A program made the position numbers and the translations under genes. From Rhizodiscina lignyota (Eukaryota; Ascomycota; Dothideomycetes; Aulographales; Rhizodiscinaceae), in the NCBI GenBank assembly GCA_010015805.1, contig ML978123.1, positions 62,001-126,000 of the forward strand: a stretch of DNA of 64,000 nucleotides. Reading direction: 5' to 3'. Each line of letters opens with the position of its first letter. Positions within the stretch are counted from its first letter, which is position 1. Positions 21,544 through 31,565 of this stretch are shown one piece after another. The notes beneath the pieces are model-generated. The model was not told the DNA's origin and ran no database searches. It worked only from the letters and a program-made list of their open reading frames with translations.

Positions 21544-22423
21544 TGTGAGATTTGTATGAAAATGAGTGAATGAATGTATATTGACTATGAAAAGGGAAAC
21601 CTGGAAATTGAGTCTCATTTACCTTGCGACAATCACCAGCAATCTGCAGAGAGCGGAGACGCCATTTTAAGAGGGGCGTTCATGGTGTGCGACACGAATT
21701 GGCCGACTCCTGTAGTCGACTCATGTAGTGTCTGCCCTTCGAAATTTCGAAAGAATCATCTACAAACGTAGAATTTGTTCATCTGTAAGCATCGACAAAA
21801 GGCTAGTATGCAGTGATCGTGCAGTTCCCACCCTTGCGCCTTGGAGACTGCCACAGTTTCTTAATTGGGCGTATCGTAAAAGTCAAGGGAAACGTCGATC
21901 ATCGGAAATCTTGCAATAATCAAGGGTGAACAAGCCAGTCATCTGCAAAATGAGTGGTAAAAATAATTTTTTAATGAGGCTGAATAGTTGGTTATCTTTT
22001 TCTTTGGTTTTCTTTTCTTTTCACCCCCCTTGTGACTGGGAAAAGGTGGGGTTTCATCCGGGGAGCGATGCAGTACCCAATAGTCACCCGGTTTGGGGCA
22101 TGGACCACTCAAGTTTAGGTACAATACCATCCATCTCTCGGTACAACACTACCTATCTTTCGGTACAGCACCACCTAAGGCTGTTGTCGCGTAATGCATC
22201 TCACGTACGACAACGCTACACAAAGTAGTCAGTTTGATGTTGAGAAGCTGTCGTAGCACAAAATGCTCTGCCATATTTATAAGCCCGCTAGCTACGATAT
22301 TTTAGTTACTCAATACCTGGAACGCGGTCAATACTACCCCATAGCTACAGCTGTGGTAGTCAACAGTCCCGATAGTCAGAAATGGTAGCATCAGAAAAGC
22401 AACTGTGACAAGAAGTCAGAGTG
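21544..22423. other. Intergenic spacer between paralogues B and C, with 22-bp repeats
   Basis: No gene seen. A T/C-rich tract lies near 21995-22030. Three tandem, diverged 22-bp units starting GGTACA occupy 22118-22183. Confidence 0.4.
22118..22183. repeat. Three diverged 22-bp tandem units
   Basis: Units begin at 22118, 22140 and 22162, each starting GGTACA followed by A/C-rich sequence with ACC(A/T) near the middle. Units 1 and 2 are the closest pair. They lie in the upstream region of paralogue B. Confidence 0.55.
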
Positions 22424-23273
22424 TTATGTGAGTTCCCCAATTGGCGAGAATGTTTCTTGCTGTCCTGACTTGCCCTCACGCACGTCTCTCGGCCGGGCAC
22501 CTGGGCCTGCCGAACCCTGCCCTCTGTAGCCTCTAGCAGTTTTCAACCCAAACCATATCCCCAAGGCTAGCACAACAGGTATCCCCAAACCAAGCCCCAC
22601 ACCAAGTCCGATACGAAGAGCGGAAGAAGAGGTTGAAGAGCCGCTCACGGCAGTCGAAGTGTTGGATGCGGCAGCAGACGATAATGTCGACGATGCTGTC
22701 GATGAGCTGCTTGTGCTGCGTTCGGAGTGAGTGGTAGTTGAGACTGTCTGTATGTGAGTTGAAAGAGTCGAAGATCTGGACCTGAGCGAGTTTGTCGTTT
22801 GAACTTCGTCCATGAGATTGAAATAGTGGCATGTGAAGTTAAGATCTGGATCGTCGATAGCTTCCAGGAAAAAGTAGAATTCGTTTGACCACGTCAAATC
22901 TGCGTCGTATGATGTGACAGTCCATTTGTACGTATATGCGCTGGACTGAGATCGGCTGGAGGAGTGGCCTGGAGACGTTGTTGGTGGATAGCCTCGTCAG
23001 GGTCAAAGCAACCAATTGAAATATATACGCACTATATATTATACTAGTGTTATGTGCGCCGGCACCGAAGGACGGCGGATATTGCTGCCAGAGCTCGATT
23101 TGAAAATGTTGGCTCGTCGTTTTCCACTGGACAGCTTTGACATCTCCGACACCCCAAACGACATTTTCTGAAGGGCCTGCGTTTGAGGGAGGACTGATGA
23201 AGGAGTTACTGTCGTCTGCGGCTGTGATAATTGCAAATATCGAGATAAAGAATACGAGAGCTGCGAAAAACAT
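22424..23273 (-). CDS. Single-pass surface protein, paralogue C of a three-gene array
   Basis: Third member, 261 residues. Exon 1 is 23033-23273. Exon 2 ends at 22424 and most likely starts at 22968 (64-nt phase-1 intron, acceptor ctccag); an acceptor 24 nt earlier would keep frame and add eight residues. Signal peptide ALVFFISIFAIITA; ectodomain AVQWKTTSQHFQIELWQQYPPS, then YKWTVTSYDADLTWSNEFYFF and TCHYFNL; Ser/Thr-rich linker; membrane segment IGLGVGLGLGIPVVLALGIWFGLK, nearly identical to paralogue A; short tail ending ETFSPIGELT. It is closer to A than to B in the membrane region but shares the Cys in TCHYFN with B. Confidence 0.8.
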
Positions 23274-24517
23274 GGCGAAGTCTGAAATACAGTGAAACGG
23301 GCGAGAGGAAGTTAGTCAAGCTTGTAGACATCTCAACACGCTCAGGATCGCCGGAGCAAATCCCTTATCAACACCACTTTATGTTGGCGGAAAGGCTGAG
23401 AAAGGGCTACAAAAAACTGCCTTAGGCAAATAAAAGACTCGGGAGATATCCGTGATGCGCATGGCATCTAGCTGTCGATACGGATTGGATGCCTAGTTTC
23501 ATTATGCAGGCCACGACTAACGACCTGCATCTCCACGTCCAATCTGTTTGCCTTACTGAGTACCATTGGATGTGATTCTGCAGACTCCACTGCAATACTT
23601 GCATTCGATGGTGAGGCGCAGCGCCCATCGCTCTCCGCTGCGAAAGGCTGCGTCGGACACCATTGCATGCGGTGAAGACCATCTCCCTAATCCTTAAATC
23701 TGGTGTCGCTTCGAGAGACGCAGTACTGGGATGAACAACCTTATATAGGGGACGGCAAGACGGGTACTCTGTACAAGGAAGTGGAAGCGGAATCGCGTAT
23801 TTGTACTGTCGGTGACACGCTATCGAGGTTAGACTCGGACCGCACTATGAATTACTCTTCAGCCTTTCCTCTACATCCAGCCTCGTACACACCTCATCCT
23901 TCCCTGCCCTGCATTCTTCTCCGCAGCGCCGGCCGCGCACAGTTTACATTAGTTGACGTGCTCGAGTCGGATCACGGATCGTGCGATACCCGTGGTGTGT
24001 CGAAGGAAGCAGCTCCGTGATATTTGAGAGGTTGACGAGGTGTCAGGTCGCCTTCTTTGGATGGTGATAATGGGACCTTGAGATGAGATTTCGTCAGCAT
24101 GCGCATATGGGCTCGGAAGATCTAATCTTATCTCTTACTTGAGTGAGACTTAAGGAAGCGTTACCGGCAGCGCTTGTGCAGGGCGGCCGCTACTTATGGC
24201 AGCGTCTCACGTACATGCTGGGACCTTTCCTTATTTCAGTTCCAGCCATGAAGTGCTGAATCAGCGTTTTCATTCATGTTATTCGTGATGTCGTGAAGCT
24301 GATACCTATCAAATATGGATATACCCCAACAAGAGGTGGTTCGGATGACCCGCATCCCCATAGGACCCAACTTGATGCAGCACGACTCGGCCGTGAAGAG
24401 CACCGATCAAAGCCGTATTACTACACAGACCCAGAGTAGCTGAGGTATATATACTCGGTCGGGTGTGGATGCCTCTTGAAATGCCTTTTACAGCGTTGAC
24501 ATCCTAAATAAGTCGTC
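23274..24517. promoter_or_regulatory. Divergent intergenic region with TATA box for the O-methyltransferase
   Basis: No gene recognised in 1.2 kb. TATATATA at about 24446-24452 sits ~70 bp before the O-methyltransferase ATG and is its likely core promoter. Confidence 0.4.
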
Positions 24518-25851
24518 ATGGCCGAACTCGTGAAGCTGGCTAAGGAGCTGTTGCGCCATGCAGAGCAACTAGAGAGTCAGCTCAAGGAGATCCAGGCTCC
24601 TGAGCCATCACTTGAAGCCGGAGGCCCAGCAATGTATCCGGACTCGGTGCGATATCCCGAAATTTACAAGTCGCGAGAGGCCGTAGCGGATAAGAGCAAA
24701 CGCCTTCTGCAGCTCTCAGCCGGTCCCGCTGACACTCTTCGGGCCATAGCTGGCCCAGAGAGATCCAAACTTGCCATGTGCAGCGTCGTTGATCATTTCG
24801 ACATTCACAACGCCGTTCCGCAGACTGGTTCGATCTCTTTCTCTGATCTTGCAAAGAAGATCAATGTCCAGCAAGGTATCCTGGAGCGAGTAATGCGATT
24901 CGGATTCAGCTTCTGTCTATTTAAAGAAGAACCAGTCGGCCACGTGAAGCACAGCGCGCTCTCTCAAGCTTTCTCTCAATTGCGCGGATGGTTGCACTGG
25001 ATGGCGCGCAAGGACAGCGCCCTGGCGTTCCAGGCCTGGCCTAGGGCTGTGGAGGTCTACACTGATGACCCCAAACCTGGAGTTCGTTGCATGCCCTATA
25101 ACATCGGCAACGAACATAACAACGCCTTCTTCGACGCACTGATAGCGGAGCCAGGTGCCATGGATAAGTTCGCAGAAGCTATGAAGTGTGTCTCCAGTGC
25201 GTCCGGTGGACAGGACGGCACAATCTATGCTCAAGCCTACGACTGGGATGCGTTGGATGAAGGACCCGTGGTCGACCTTGGTGGTGGTAAAGGACACCTC
25301 TCCCTGGCCATTGCAAAGGCGCATCCAAAGCTCCGATTTATGGTCCAAGACTTGCCGTCCAACGAGGAGCCTTTCAACCAAGCAATCCCTGAAGATATGA
25401 AGAGCAGAATAAAGTACCAAGTTCACGACTTCTTCAAGCCGCAGCCGGAGAGCGTGGGGGCCAAGGTCTTCTTCATGAAATGGGTAATGCATGATTGGCC
25501 AGAGTAAGAAGCCCCTGCAACATCGTCGTCTCTCATTTTATAGTGGCATACTAACATGGTCGTTTTAGCCGGGACTGCTCAGCAATCTTGAAGAATCTAG
25601 TCCCGGAAGTTGAGAGAGGGGCAAAGATATTGATTATAGACAAAATACTTCCCGATCCTGCCAGCAAGTTGACTGGTTACGATGACTACGCCCTGTTTGC
25701 AGATCTACTGATGTGGACGGTATTGAACGGCTGTGAGAGGAACGTCGAGCAGTTTAAGGCACTGTTGAAGATGACGGACGAGAGGTTGAGGATACTGAGC
25801 GTAAATCGGCCACCAGGCTGTGAGCTCGGTTTTGTTGAGGTCGGATTTTGA
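24518..25851 (+). CDS. COMT-type O-methyltransferase
   Basis: S-adenosylmethionine-dependent O-methyltransferase of the plant COMT / fungal sterigmatocystin-OMT family, 422 residues in two exons (24518-25503, 25569-25851; 65-nt phase-2 intron with a CTAAC branch). An N-terminal helical/winged-helix dimerisation part (SVVDHFDIHNAVP...) is followed by the SAM loop VVDLGGGKGHLSLAIA and the catalytic-base motif MKWVMHDWPE near the exon junction (His at about residue 325). The C-terminal DYALFADLLMWTVLNGCERNVEQF matches the family's substrate-binding helix. Usually methylates phenolic hydroxyls of secondary metabolites. The substrate is unknown and no backbone synthase is nearby. Confidence 0.92.
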
Positions 25852-26520
25852 ATTCTTAAAGAAGATGCAAGGAGGGACGGTGTCTGGACTCTGCTTTACT
25901 TATTATGCTGTGAGGGCAGCCATTCCTTACAGGCTCATGTCAACTTTATGACATGTCTGTCTCAACGGACGCGTGGTTACTTTGTTTCAACACAAATACC
26001 ATATGCTTAATGTCCGTCCCTGGGTCGAGAGGTATTATATCTTCCACACCATCCTCTTTTCAGAAACACGGTGGCGCAACACTGTAGGTTTTTATAAGTG
26101 TCTATAGACAATCACGTGTCCGGTTTCATTGTTGCCTAACACGGGACACAACCCGCGGGCTGCATGCGCATAGCAGGGGCCGCTTCTGCTATCATGGGCA
26201 CCATGCCCTGATGGATGATCACGGGAACCCGGTGATTGTATGGAGTTTTATTGTATCAAAAGAGTTGGATTTCATGCTATGAGAGGCTAGCCTGCCTAAG
26301 TATACTGACCACTAGCGGCCCCGTGACCGGGGGCTCCTGCCCGCCATGACATCTGCGCTGACGATGGATAATGAGTCACAACTAACATATTACCGGGAGC
26401 TTGAAAGCCTCGTAGGAAAAGCGCTCTTCATCTTAGACTCGCCTGCAGTGTAAAGTAAATCAACACATTGCACCACTATCAAATCGATACAAACATCTCC
26501 ATTCAGCCCAACCTTCAAAC
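25852..26520. other. Intergenic region
   Basis: No gene recognised. Composition is unremarkable. Confidence 0.35.
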
Positions 26521-27108
26521 ATGGCATCCTCATTTCTCTCAGAACGGCTAATCTACCGCGCCCCAGAAGATACACCCCAAGACAAGGCTTTCATCCTCGC
26601 CCTCCAATCCGACCGCGCTTGTGCCGAGAACGCAACAAGATACTTGGTCAAGCCAATGTCTCCGGCGGATGTAGACATGTTCTTGCGCCAAATTCAAGAT
26701 TGCCTCCTGGGAGTCCTAGTCTGCCTCCCTGAGTCCTCCGCTCTAATCACCACCAAACCCATTGGATTTGTAACTCTCAAAGGCACTTCACAGCCACATC
26801 ATAGGAATTCCACGATGAGTATCCAGATTTGCCGAGAGGAACAGGGGAAAGGTTATGGTACTGAAGCTGTAAAGTGGGCATTAGAGTGGGGATTTATGAC
26901 TGCCGGTTTGCATAGGGTGAGCATTGGATGTTTTTCGTTCAACGAGGGAGCGAGAAAATTGTATGTACGGTTGGGTTTCGTGGTGGAAGGGAGGACCAGA
27001 GAGGCAGCATGGAAGAATGGGGGCTGGCATGATGTTATTGAGATGGGTATGTTGGAGGGAGAGTGGAGGGAAAAGTATTTAATTGATGGGAGAGGGAATT
27101 CACATTGA
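26521..27108 (+). CDS. GNAT-family N-acetyltransferase (RimJ/RimL-like)
   Basis: A 195-residue intronless protein of the GNAT superfamily. It starts SERLIYRAPED, typical of RimJ/RimL-type members (Acetyltransf_3). The acetyl-CoA-binding motif A is REEQGKGYGTEAVKWALEWG, followed by HRVSIGCFSFNEGARKLYVRLGFVVEGRTREA, the usual 'N..A..lYe.lGF..eG..R' block. The acceptor could be a protein N-terminus, an amine or a xenobiotic and cannot be told from sequence. Confidence 0.9.
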   Translation: MASSFLSERLIYRAPEDTPQDKAFILALQSDRACAENATRYLVKPMSPADVDMFLRQIQDCLLGVLVCLPESSALITTKPIGFVTLKGTSQPHHRNSTMSIQICREEQGKGYGTEAVKWALEWGFMTAGLHRVSIGCFSFNEGARKLYVRLGFVVEGRTREAAWKNGGWHDVIEMGMLEGEWREKYLIDGRGNSH

Positions 27109-27377
27109 TTGGAGGAGATACGAAGGTATAAATATGCAGCCCAGGCTTAGCCTGAACGTGAATTATATACGGCAAGGCCGCCAGCTAACACCCCCAACAC
27201 CCCAACACCCCGAACATCTGACCGGTTCATAATCGGATGCAACGCGGCTGCATTGTGCTTTTTTTCCCAACCAGATCGATTGCATCTTCGTCGTCCGTCT
27301 ATCATGTTAAACGTTGGAAGGAGTGTAACTGTGTATACGACACCGCACCCCAACTCAGAGTAGCAATCCAAACCCCC

Positions 27378-28397
27378 TTAGACATGGCTCTTCAAAAATT
27401 CCAACCCCGGCTTCACAACCGCCTCAAAATCCTTATCACCATCCTTCAGCGCAAAATCATATCCATGCCCTCCTCCCTCCATCACCGCAATGCCCGTCTC
27501 CACGCCCAACTTCTTCAGACCCTCCACCGTCTTCTCCGCAATCTTCACATTGACCAACACATCCTGATCCCCATGCAGGAAGTACGTTGGCGGGAAATCT
27601 TTCGTGAGCCCACCCTTCATTGTGATCGGATCGCACTGCTCATACATGTGCCCGCACAGGGTCGATAGCAACCGCCCATGCTTGAGCTTGTCGCACACCC
27701 ACGCTGCTCGGGGATGCGAGATATCAAAGTCCTTGGAATCGGTTGAGGTTTGTATCACTTCGTCGAAGACTCTAGCCATGATCGCTGGGTCGGACTCTTC
27801 CCAGGGCATGGGTACCGGCTTGCTCCACCATTCGTCGGTGAAGTAGGCGGCGCCGTAGATGTTGAGGAGCGCTTTGGGGCGCGGCGATTCGTAGCCCTGA
27901 TTTGCAAGAGTCAGCATAGACTCGTGAATAAGATTGGTTGATAGATATGTACCAAGGTCATGATAAGCGTAGCTCCAGCGGATTGCCCGAATGCCGTGAT
28001 TCGGTCGGCGTCGATTTCTAGGCCAACGTCTCTCCTCAAGAGTCCCGGGAGTGTTTTGCGGCTCCAATGATAAACTTCTATTGTGTCACCAACAGGACCC
28101 TCCAGGAAGGATACGTTCGGGCAAAGGCGGTAGTTGTATGCGACCACGACGAATCCGTTTTTGACGAGCCAGTCAATTTGGCCTTCCGGGATTATATCTT
28201 TGTGGCCGGTAGAGAATGCCCCGCCATGAGACGCAATCGCTGTTTTGGTCAGTCAGCTTGTATGCTCTTCGTCTGATCTATTCGGTCAGGCGCATACCGA
28301 TTGCTTTCGAGCTCTTGTCGCTGTCATCATAATGCACAGTCGCTGCACATTCCTGGTTATCGCCGAAAGTCTTGTAGACGTAATCTTTGGAAGGCAT
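27378..28397 (-). CDS. Alpha/beta-hydrolase, esterase/lipase-like
   Basis: Serine hydrolase of 301 residues from three exons: 28298-28397, 27953-28239 and 27378-27896. The introns are 58 nt (phase 1) and 56 nt (phase 0), with CTGAC branches. ASHGGAF provides the oxyanion-hole HGG motif, FGQSAGATL carries the nucleophilic Ser, HGDQDVLV the acid, and GGGHGYDFA the His. The start was taken at MPSKDYVYKTFGD; upstream in-frame ATGs exist (28505) but the added part is not conserved-looking. The architecture fits small fungal carboxylesterases of the hormone-sensitive-lipase/prolyl-oligopeptidase type. The substrate is unknown. Confidence 0.88.
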
Positions 28398-29323
28398 ATT
28401 GGTCTGATTCAAGAAGAAAGCACTCGTGTGAGATTTAAAGAGAGGTGACGAATTAGGTATTTGGTAAACTTTGGACTCATCCACCTCCTTGGGACGAGGG
28501 ATCACTGCAGAATTGATGAGTGAAATAAATAAGGAGAGACAAGAGAATATATACTCTGGCCTGTGATATATCTGACATCAAGCCCTGGAGCCAAGGTCCT
28601 TGTCCAGCGTGGACGTGCCTGCCTAGGTACAGATACGCACGAAGGATTGCCTCGTGCTCGGTCGTTCAAGTACGATATGCCGTGTCTCTCCGCTACATGC
28701 GGCCGCGACTTCCTTTAACCTTCGCCCACACGGAGTACTACTAGCGATGTTTCATCCGACATCTGCTGCAGACACATACTGTGAAACAGAGAAGATGCAG
28801 GCAATCCCAGCGATGTCGTGGCAATTCCCGTTAACGTATATAATTAGTTTCTGGTCGAATGTAAGATGTTACCGGAATGAGAGTGTTAGGCTTCTCCGAG
28901 CTGAGAGCTGGATGGCTGAATAACAAGTTTGGGTTCCCTTGGCGACGAGTCTAATCGAATTAGCCCCTGCATTCGCTCTGATCGCCATGATAGACGACCA
29001 TAGGCGACCATAGACGAACGAATACGGGCCGGATTAGGGTGCCTTGTACTGTGTACTTTCAACGAAAGAACAAGACGGAAGGGGTGCGTTCAGATGGCCT
29101 TGCATTCTCCAAAGTATCCGTACCTGACTCATAATGGATTCATTCTATGCAGAGTACAGTCTCAAACAATACATATGTAAAGTCGAACTGACTCCGATAA
29201 AGTCAGTCTCTTTGGAAGGGCTTGCGATGCTTGGGCCCATGGTGGAAGAACCTCGGGCTCCCGTCGCGTGATTACATAACCCATTTCGGTAAGAACTAAA
29301 TAGATCAAGATGAAATTCACGCG
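28398..29323. other. Intergenic region upstream of the esterase
   Basis: No convincing gene. It should contain the esterase promoter; no TATA box was recognised with confidence. Confidence 0.35.
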
Positions 29324-29596
29324 ATGCTTATGGCAGCGATTACTCTTGGCCTCGGCTTGATTGTCGTATCTGTTTCAGCTGCTAAACTCAGCATTGAGTC
29401 GGTGAAGCATTGTTGCAATTGCCAAGGGGAACTTGAATGTATGTACGGAGTAACATGCCGGAATTTATGTAATTGTATGTGTTGCCTTCTCAGAACTTTC
29501 TCTGTCCGAATAAAGTCAAGTACTATGCGTTTGCTCACGTGTGTAAGGGGTAGCCCTATAAAGCTTTTTGGGATTTTGTTTCCCCGGCTAATATAG
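29324..29596 (+). CDS. Possible small secreted cysteine-rich protein
   Basis: A 90-residue ORF starts with a plausible signal peptide (MLMAAITLGLGLIVVSVSAA), then KLSIESVKHCCNCQGELEC and further Cys residues (TCRNLCNCMCC), nine or more in about 30 residues. The C-terminal third is basic and unremarkable. Small size, leader and Cys density resemble effector-like or hydrophobin-sized secreted proteins, but no family motif is recognised. A second ATG in another frame lies just upstream. Could be chance. Confidence 0.28.
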   Translation: MLMAAITLGLGLIVVSVSAAKLSIESVKHCCNCQGELECMYGVTCRNLCNCMCCLLRTFSVRIKSSTMRLLTCVRGSPIKLFGILFPRLI

Positions 29597-29848
29597 GAGG
29601 AAGCGAGGCAAGTTGAATCCAAATCATACTGCAGTCTTAAACAATTATCACGGTGCTTCTTCAGTAAACAATCCCAAGTTTGATTGTATAAGTAACCACA
29701 TAGACTCATTAAAGCCCCAAGAGGACCCTCAGACTCTGGAGTGATCATATCGAGCTGGTTTGAGTCCGTCCAATTCCTCAACAAAGCTGCTTGATCCAAT
29801 CGATGCTCATATGAAGCGGAAGTCGATCGAGAAACGTTCAATAAGGTC

Positions 29849-30786
29849 TTAAGATGCCTCCTTCTGGGTGCTCTTTTCTGCAGCCTTTTCGTTCGCTTCA
29901 GTATTGTCCTCAGACTTGTTCTCGCCAATCTCTGTTGCTGGAACTGGTTCTGCAGTTCCTGCTGGCTCTGTGACTAGTGTTTCAGTACCAGAGGCTGGTC
30001 CAGCATTGGCTTCCTCTGTGGACTCAGACGGTGGTGGAAATACTCTCCTGTAGTTGAGTGAGCATACAGAGAACAAGTGGCTTAATCATGAACCTACGGT
30101 AAGATCCGGTGATAGGCGTCCTCGTCCTTGTGCAAGAAATTGCAGAATATGATCCTGTCTAGCTTGTCCCCAACTCCCGCTTCCAAGCACGCTCTTACTT
30201 CGGAGATCGCAGCAACTGCAGCCGCCATACTCGGATAGCCGTATACACCAGTGCTCAACGCGCTGAACGCAATGCTATCGCAGCCATTTTCGACAGCCAA
30301 CTCCAAGCTCCTGCGATAGCAGCTCCGCAGCAGCTCCTCGTGATCCTTTCCATATTTTCTCACCCCATATATAGGCCCGACCGCATGAATGACCTTGTAG
30401 CACGGTAGCTCATATGCATCCGTGATTTTCGCATCACCAGTTCTACAGCCATCCAACGTCTCACACTCATCGAGCAGTTCTGGACCTGCTGCGCGGTGGA
30501 TAGCACCATCCACGCCGCCACCACCAAGGAGCGACTCGTTTGCGGCGTTCACGATGGCGCCTTTTGGGAGTTGAAGCTTCGTGATGTCATTGCGGATGAT
30601 GGCGATTTTCTCATTGTATGATGCATTCGGTGGGAATGCGGGCTCGACTCGCGGAGCTTCGAGGCGGTTGGTTTTGTAGAGGACGCCTAGAATGGGTATC
30701 TCTTCGAGCGGGATGAGGTTCGACATGTTGGTGCGGGTGAAGGTGCGTGTTCCAAGTCGAGGAGTGAGGCGAGAGAGAAGTGGCAT
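29849..30786 (-). CDS. Macro-domain (ADP-ribose-binding) protein with acidic tail
   Basis: MacroD-type hydrolase/binder of ADP-ribose or O-acetyl-ADP-ribose, 295 residues from two exons (30098-30786, 29849-30047; 50-nt phase-2 intron). [20 protein letters not shown] (Asn80, Asn83, the Gly-rich loop) and [13 protein letters not shown] form the ligand site; [10 protein letters not shown] is the second conserved loop. The first 20 residues ([20 protein letters not shown]) are basic, Ser/Thr-rich and lack acids, like a mitochondrial presequence. A second ATG at residue 21 ([10 protein letters not shown]) would give a form without it. Exon 2 encodes only a disordered Glu/Pro/Thr/Ala tail. Confidence 0.9.
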
Positions 30787-31565
30787 GAAGGTTGCAGGAA
30801 GAGGAAGCTGAGCGCAGATAAATATGGACTTTGAGTGTTAGTGAAAGAGCGAGCTAACTACCGTGGGCAAGTGTTGCGCCTCGGGCAATCACATCTGGGA
30901 GTTTTGCATAGCGTATGGTAGTACCACCGGGTGCAAGATAAAAGTGTTGCCCGAAGCTCTCACTTCAAGTTCGGTTGCTCCAAAACTCATCGGCACGGAT
31001 ACAGTGAACTCTGCAGCGAATGCCAACTGCTGGTCGCACGAACAGTGCAAAAGTGAAGAGGAGCTATGGCCATGCGAAACCTGCGTCATGCGACATTGAA
31101 ATCGCCGAGACCAGGAATGGACATGGATGTCTGATCAGATCTCGCTCAGAAGAGAGGCCCATCTGATTGTGTTGTTTAGATCGAATGTCAACTCCGACGG
31201 CACAGCTGCTAGTGGGGAGTCGGACAGACTGCCAATAAGCAATCAGGAACCGGTGAAGAATTCGGGACGATTTCTGGACGGCGTGGGAGGCGAAGCTCCT
31301 TTAAAAGTGGCTCGGCGAATAATGTTCGCTGTGCGCTCCAATCATCGCGTCGCAAACGCTTTGGCCGCAGCTAATTTGCTTCATCACGAGTGACACGAAC
31401 AGTTAACCCCCTTACCTAAGAATAGGCCTAAGGAGCCGTACTGCCTGGAGACAACATGGCGAAGTTATCCGACTCCTTCCTTCATGAAAAAGCGAGAGAT
31501 ATCTCTTTTCACGTAATGCCACAGGCCGAGTCTCTTTGTACACATCTCAGTCCACATTCCCCAAC
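30787..31565. promoter_or_regulatory. Divergent intergenic region, macro-domain gene and GH76 gene
   Basis: No gene supported. A Cys-rich open frame near 30863 begins with GTG and has no leader, so it was not called. Confidence 0.35.

Noticed and set aside
9164-28397. Secondary-metabolite gene cluster
   Set aside because: No polyketide, peptide or terpene synthase and no cluster-type transcription factor in the window.
29317-29928. 203-codon minus-strand ORF downstream of the macro-domain gene
   Set aside because: Overlaps the macro-domain tail exon in another frame, no domain, and composition is not protein-like.
30863-31099. Cys-rich 78-codon ORF
   Set aside because: Begins with GTG, no signal peptide, no splice context; likely chance.
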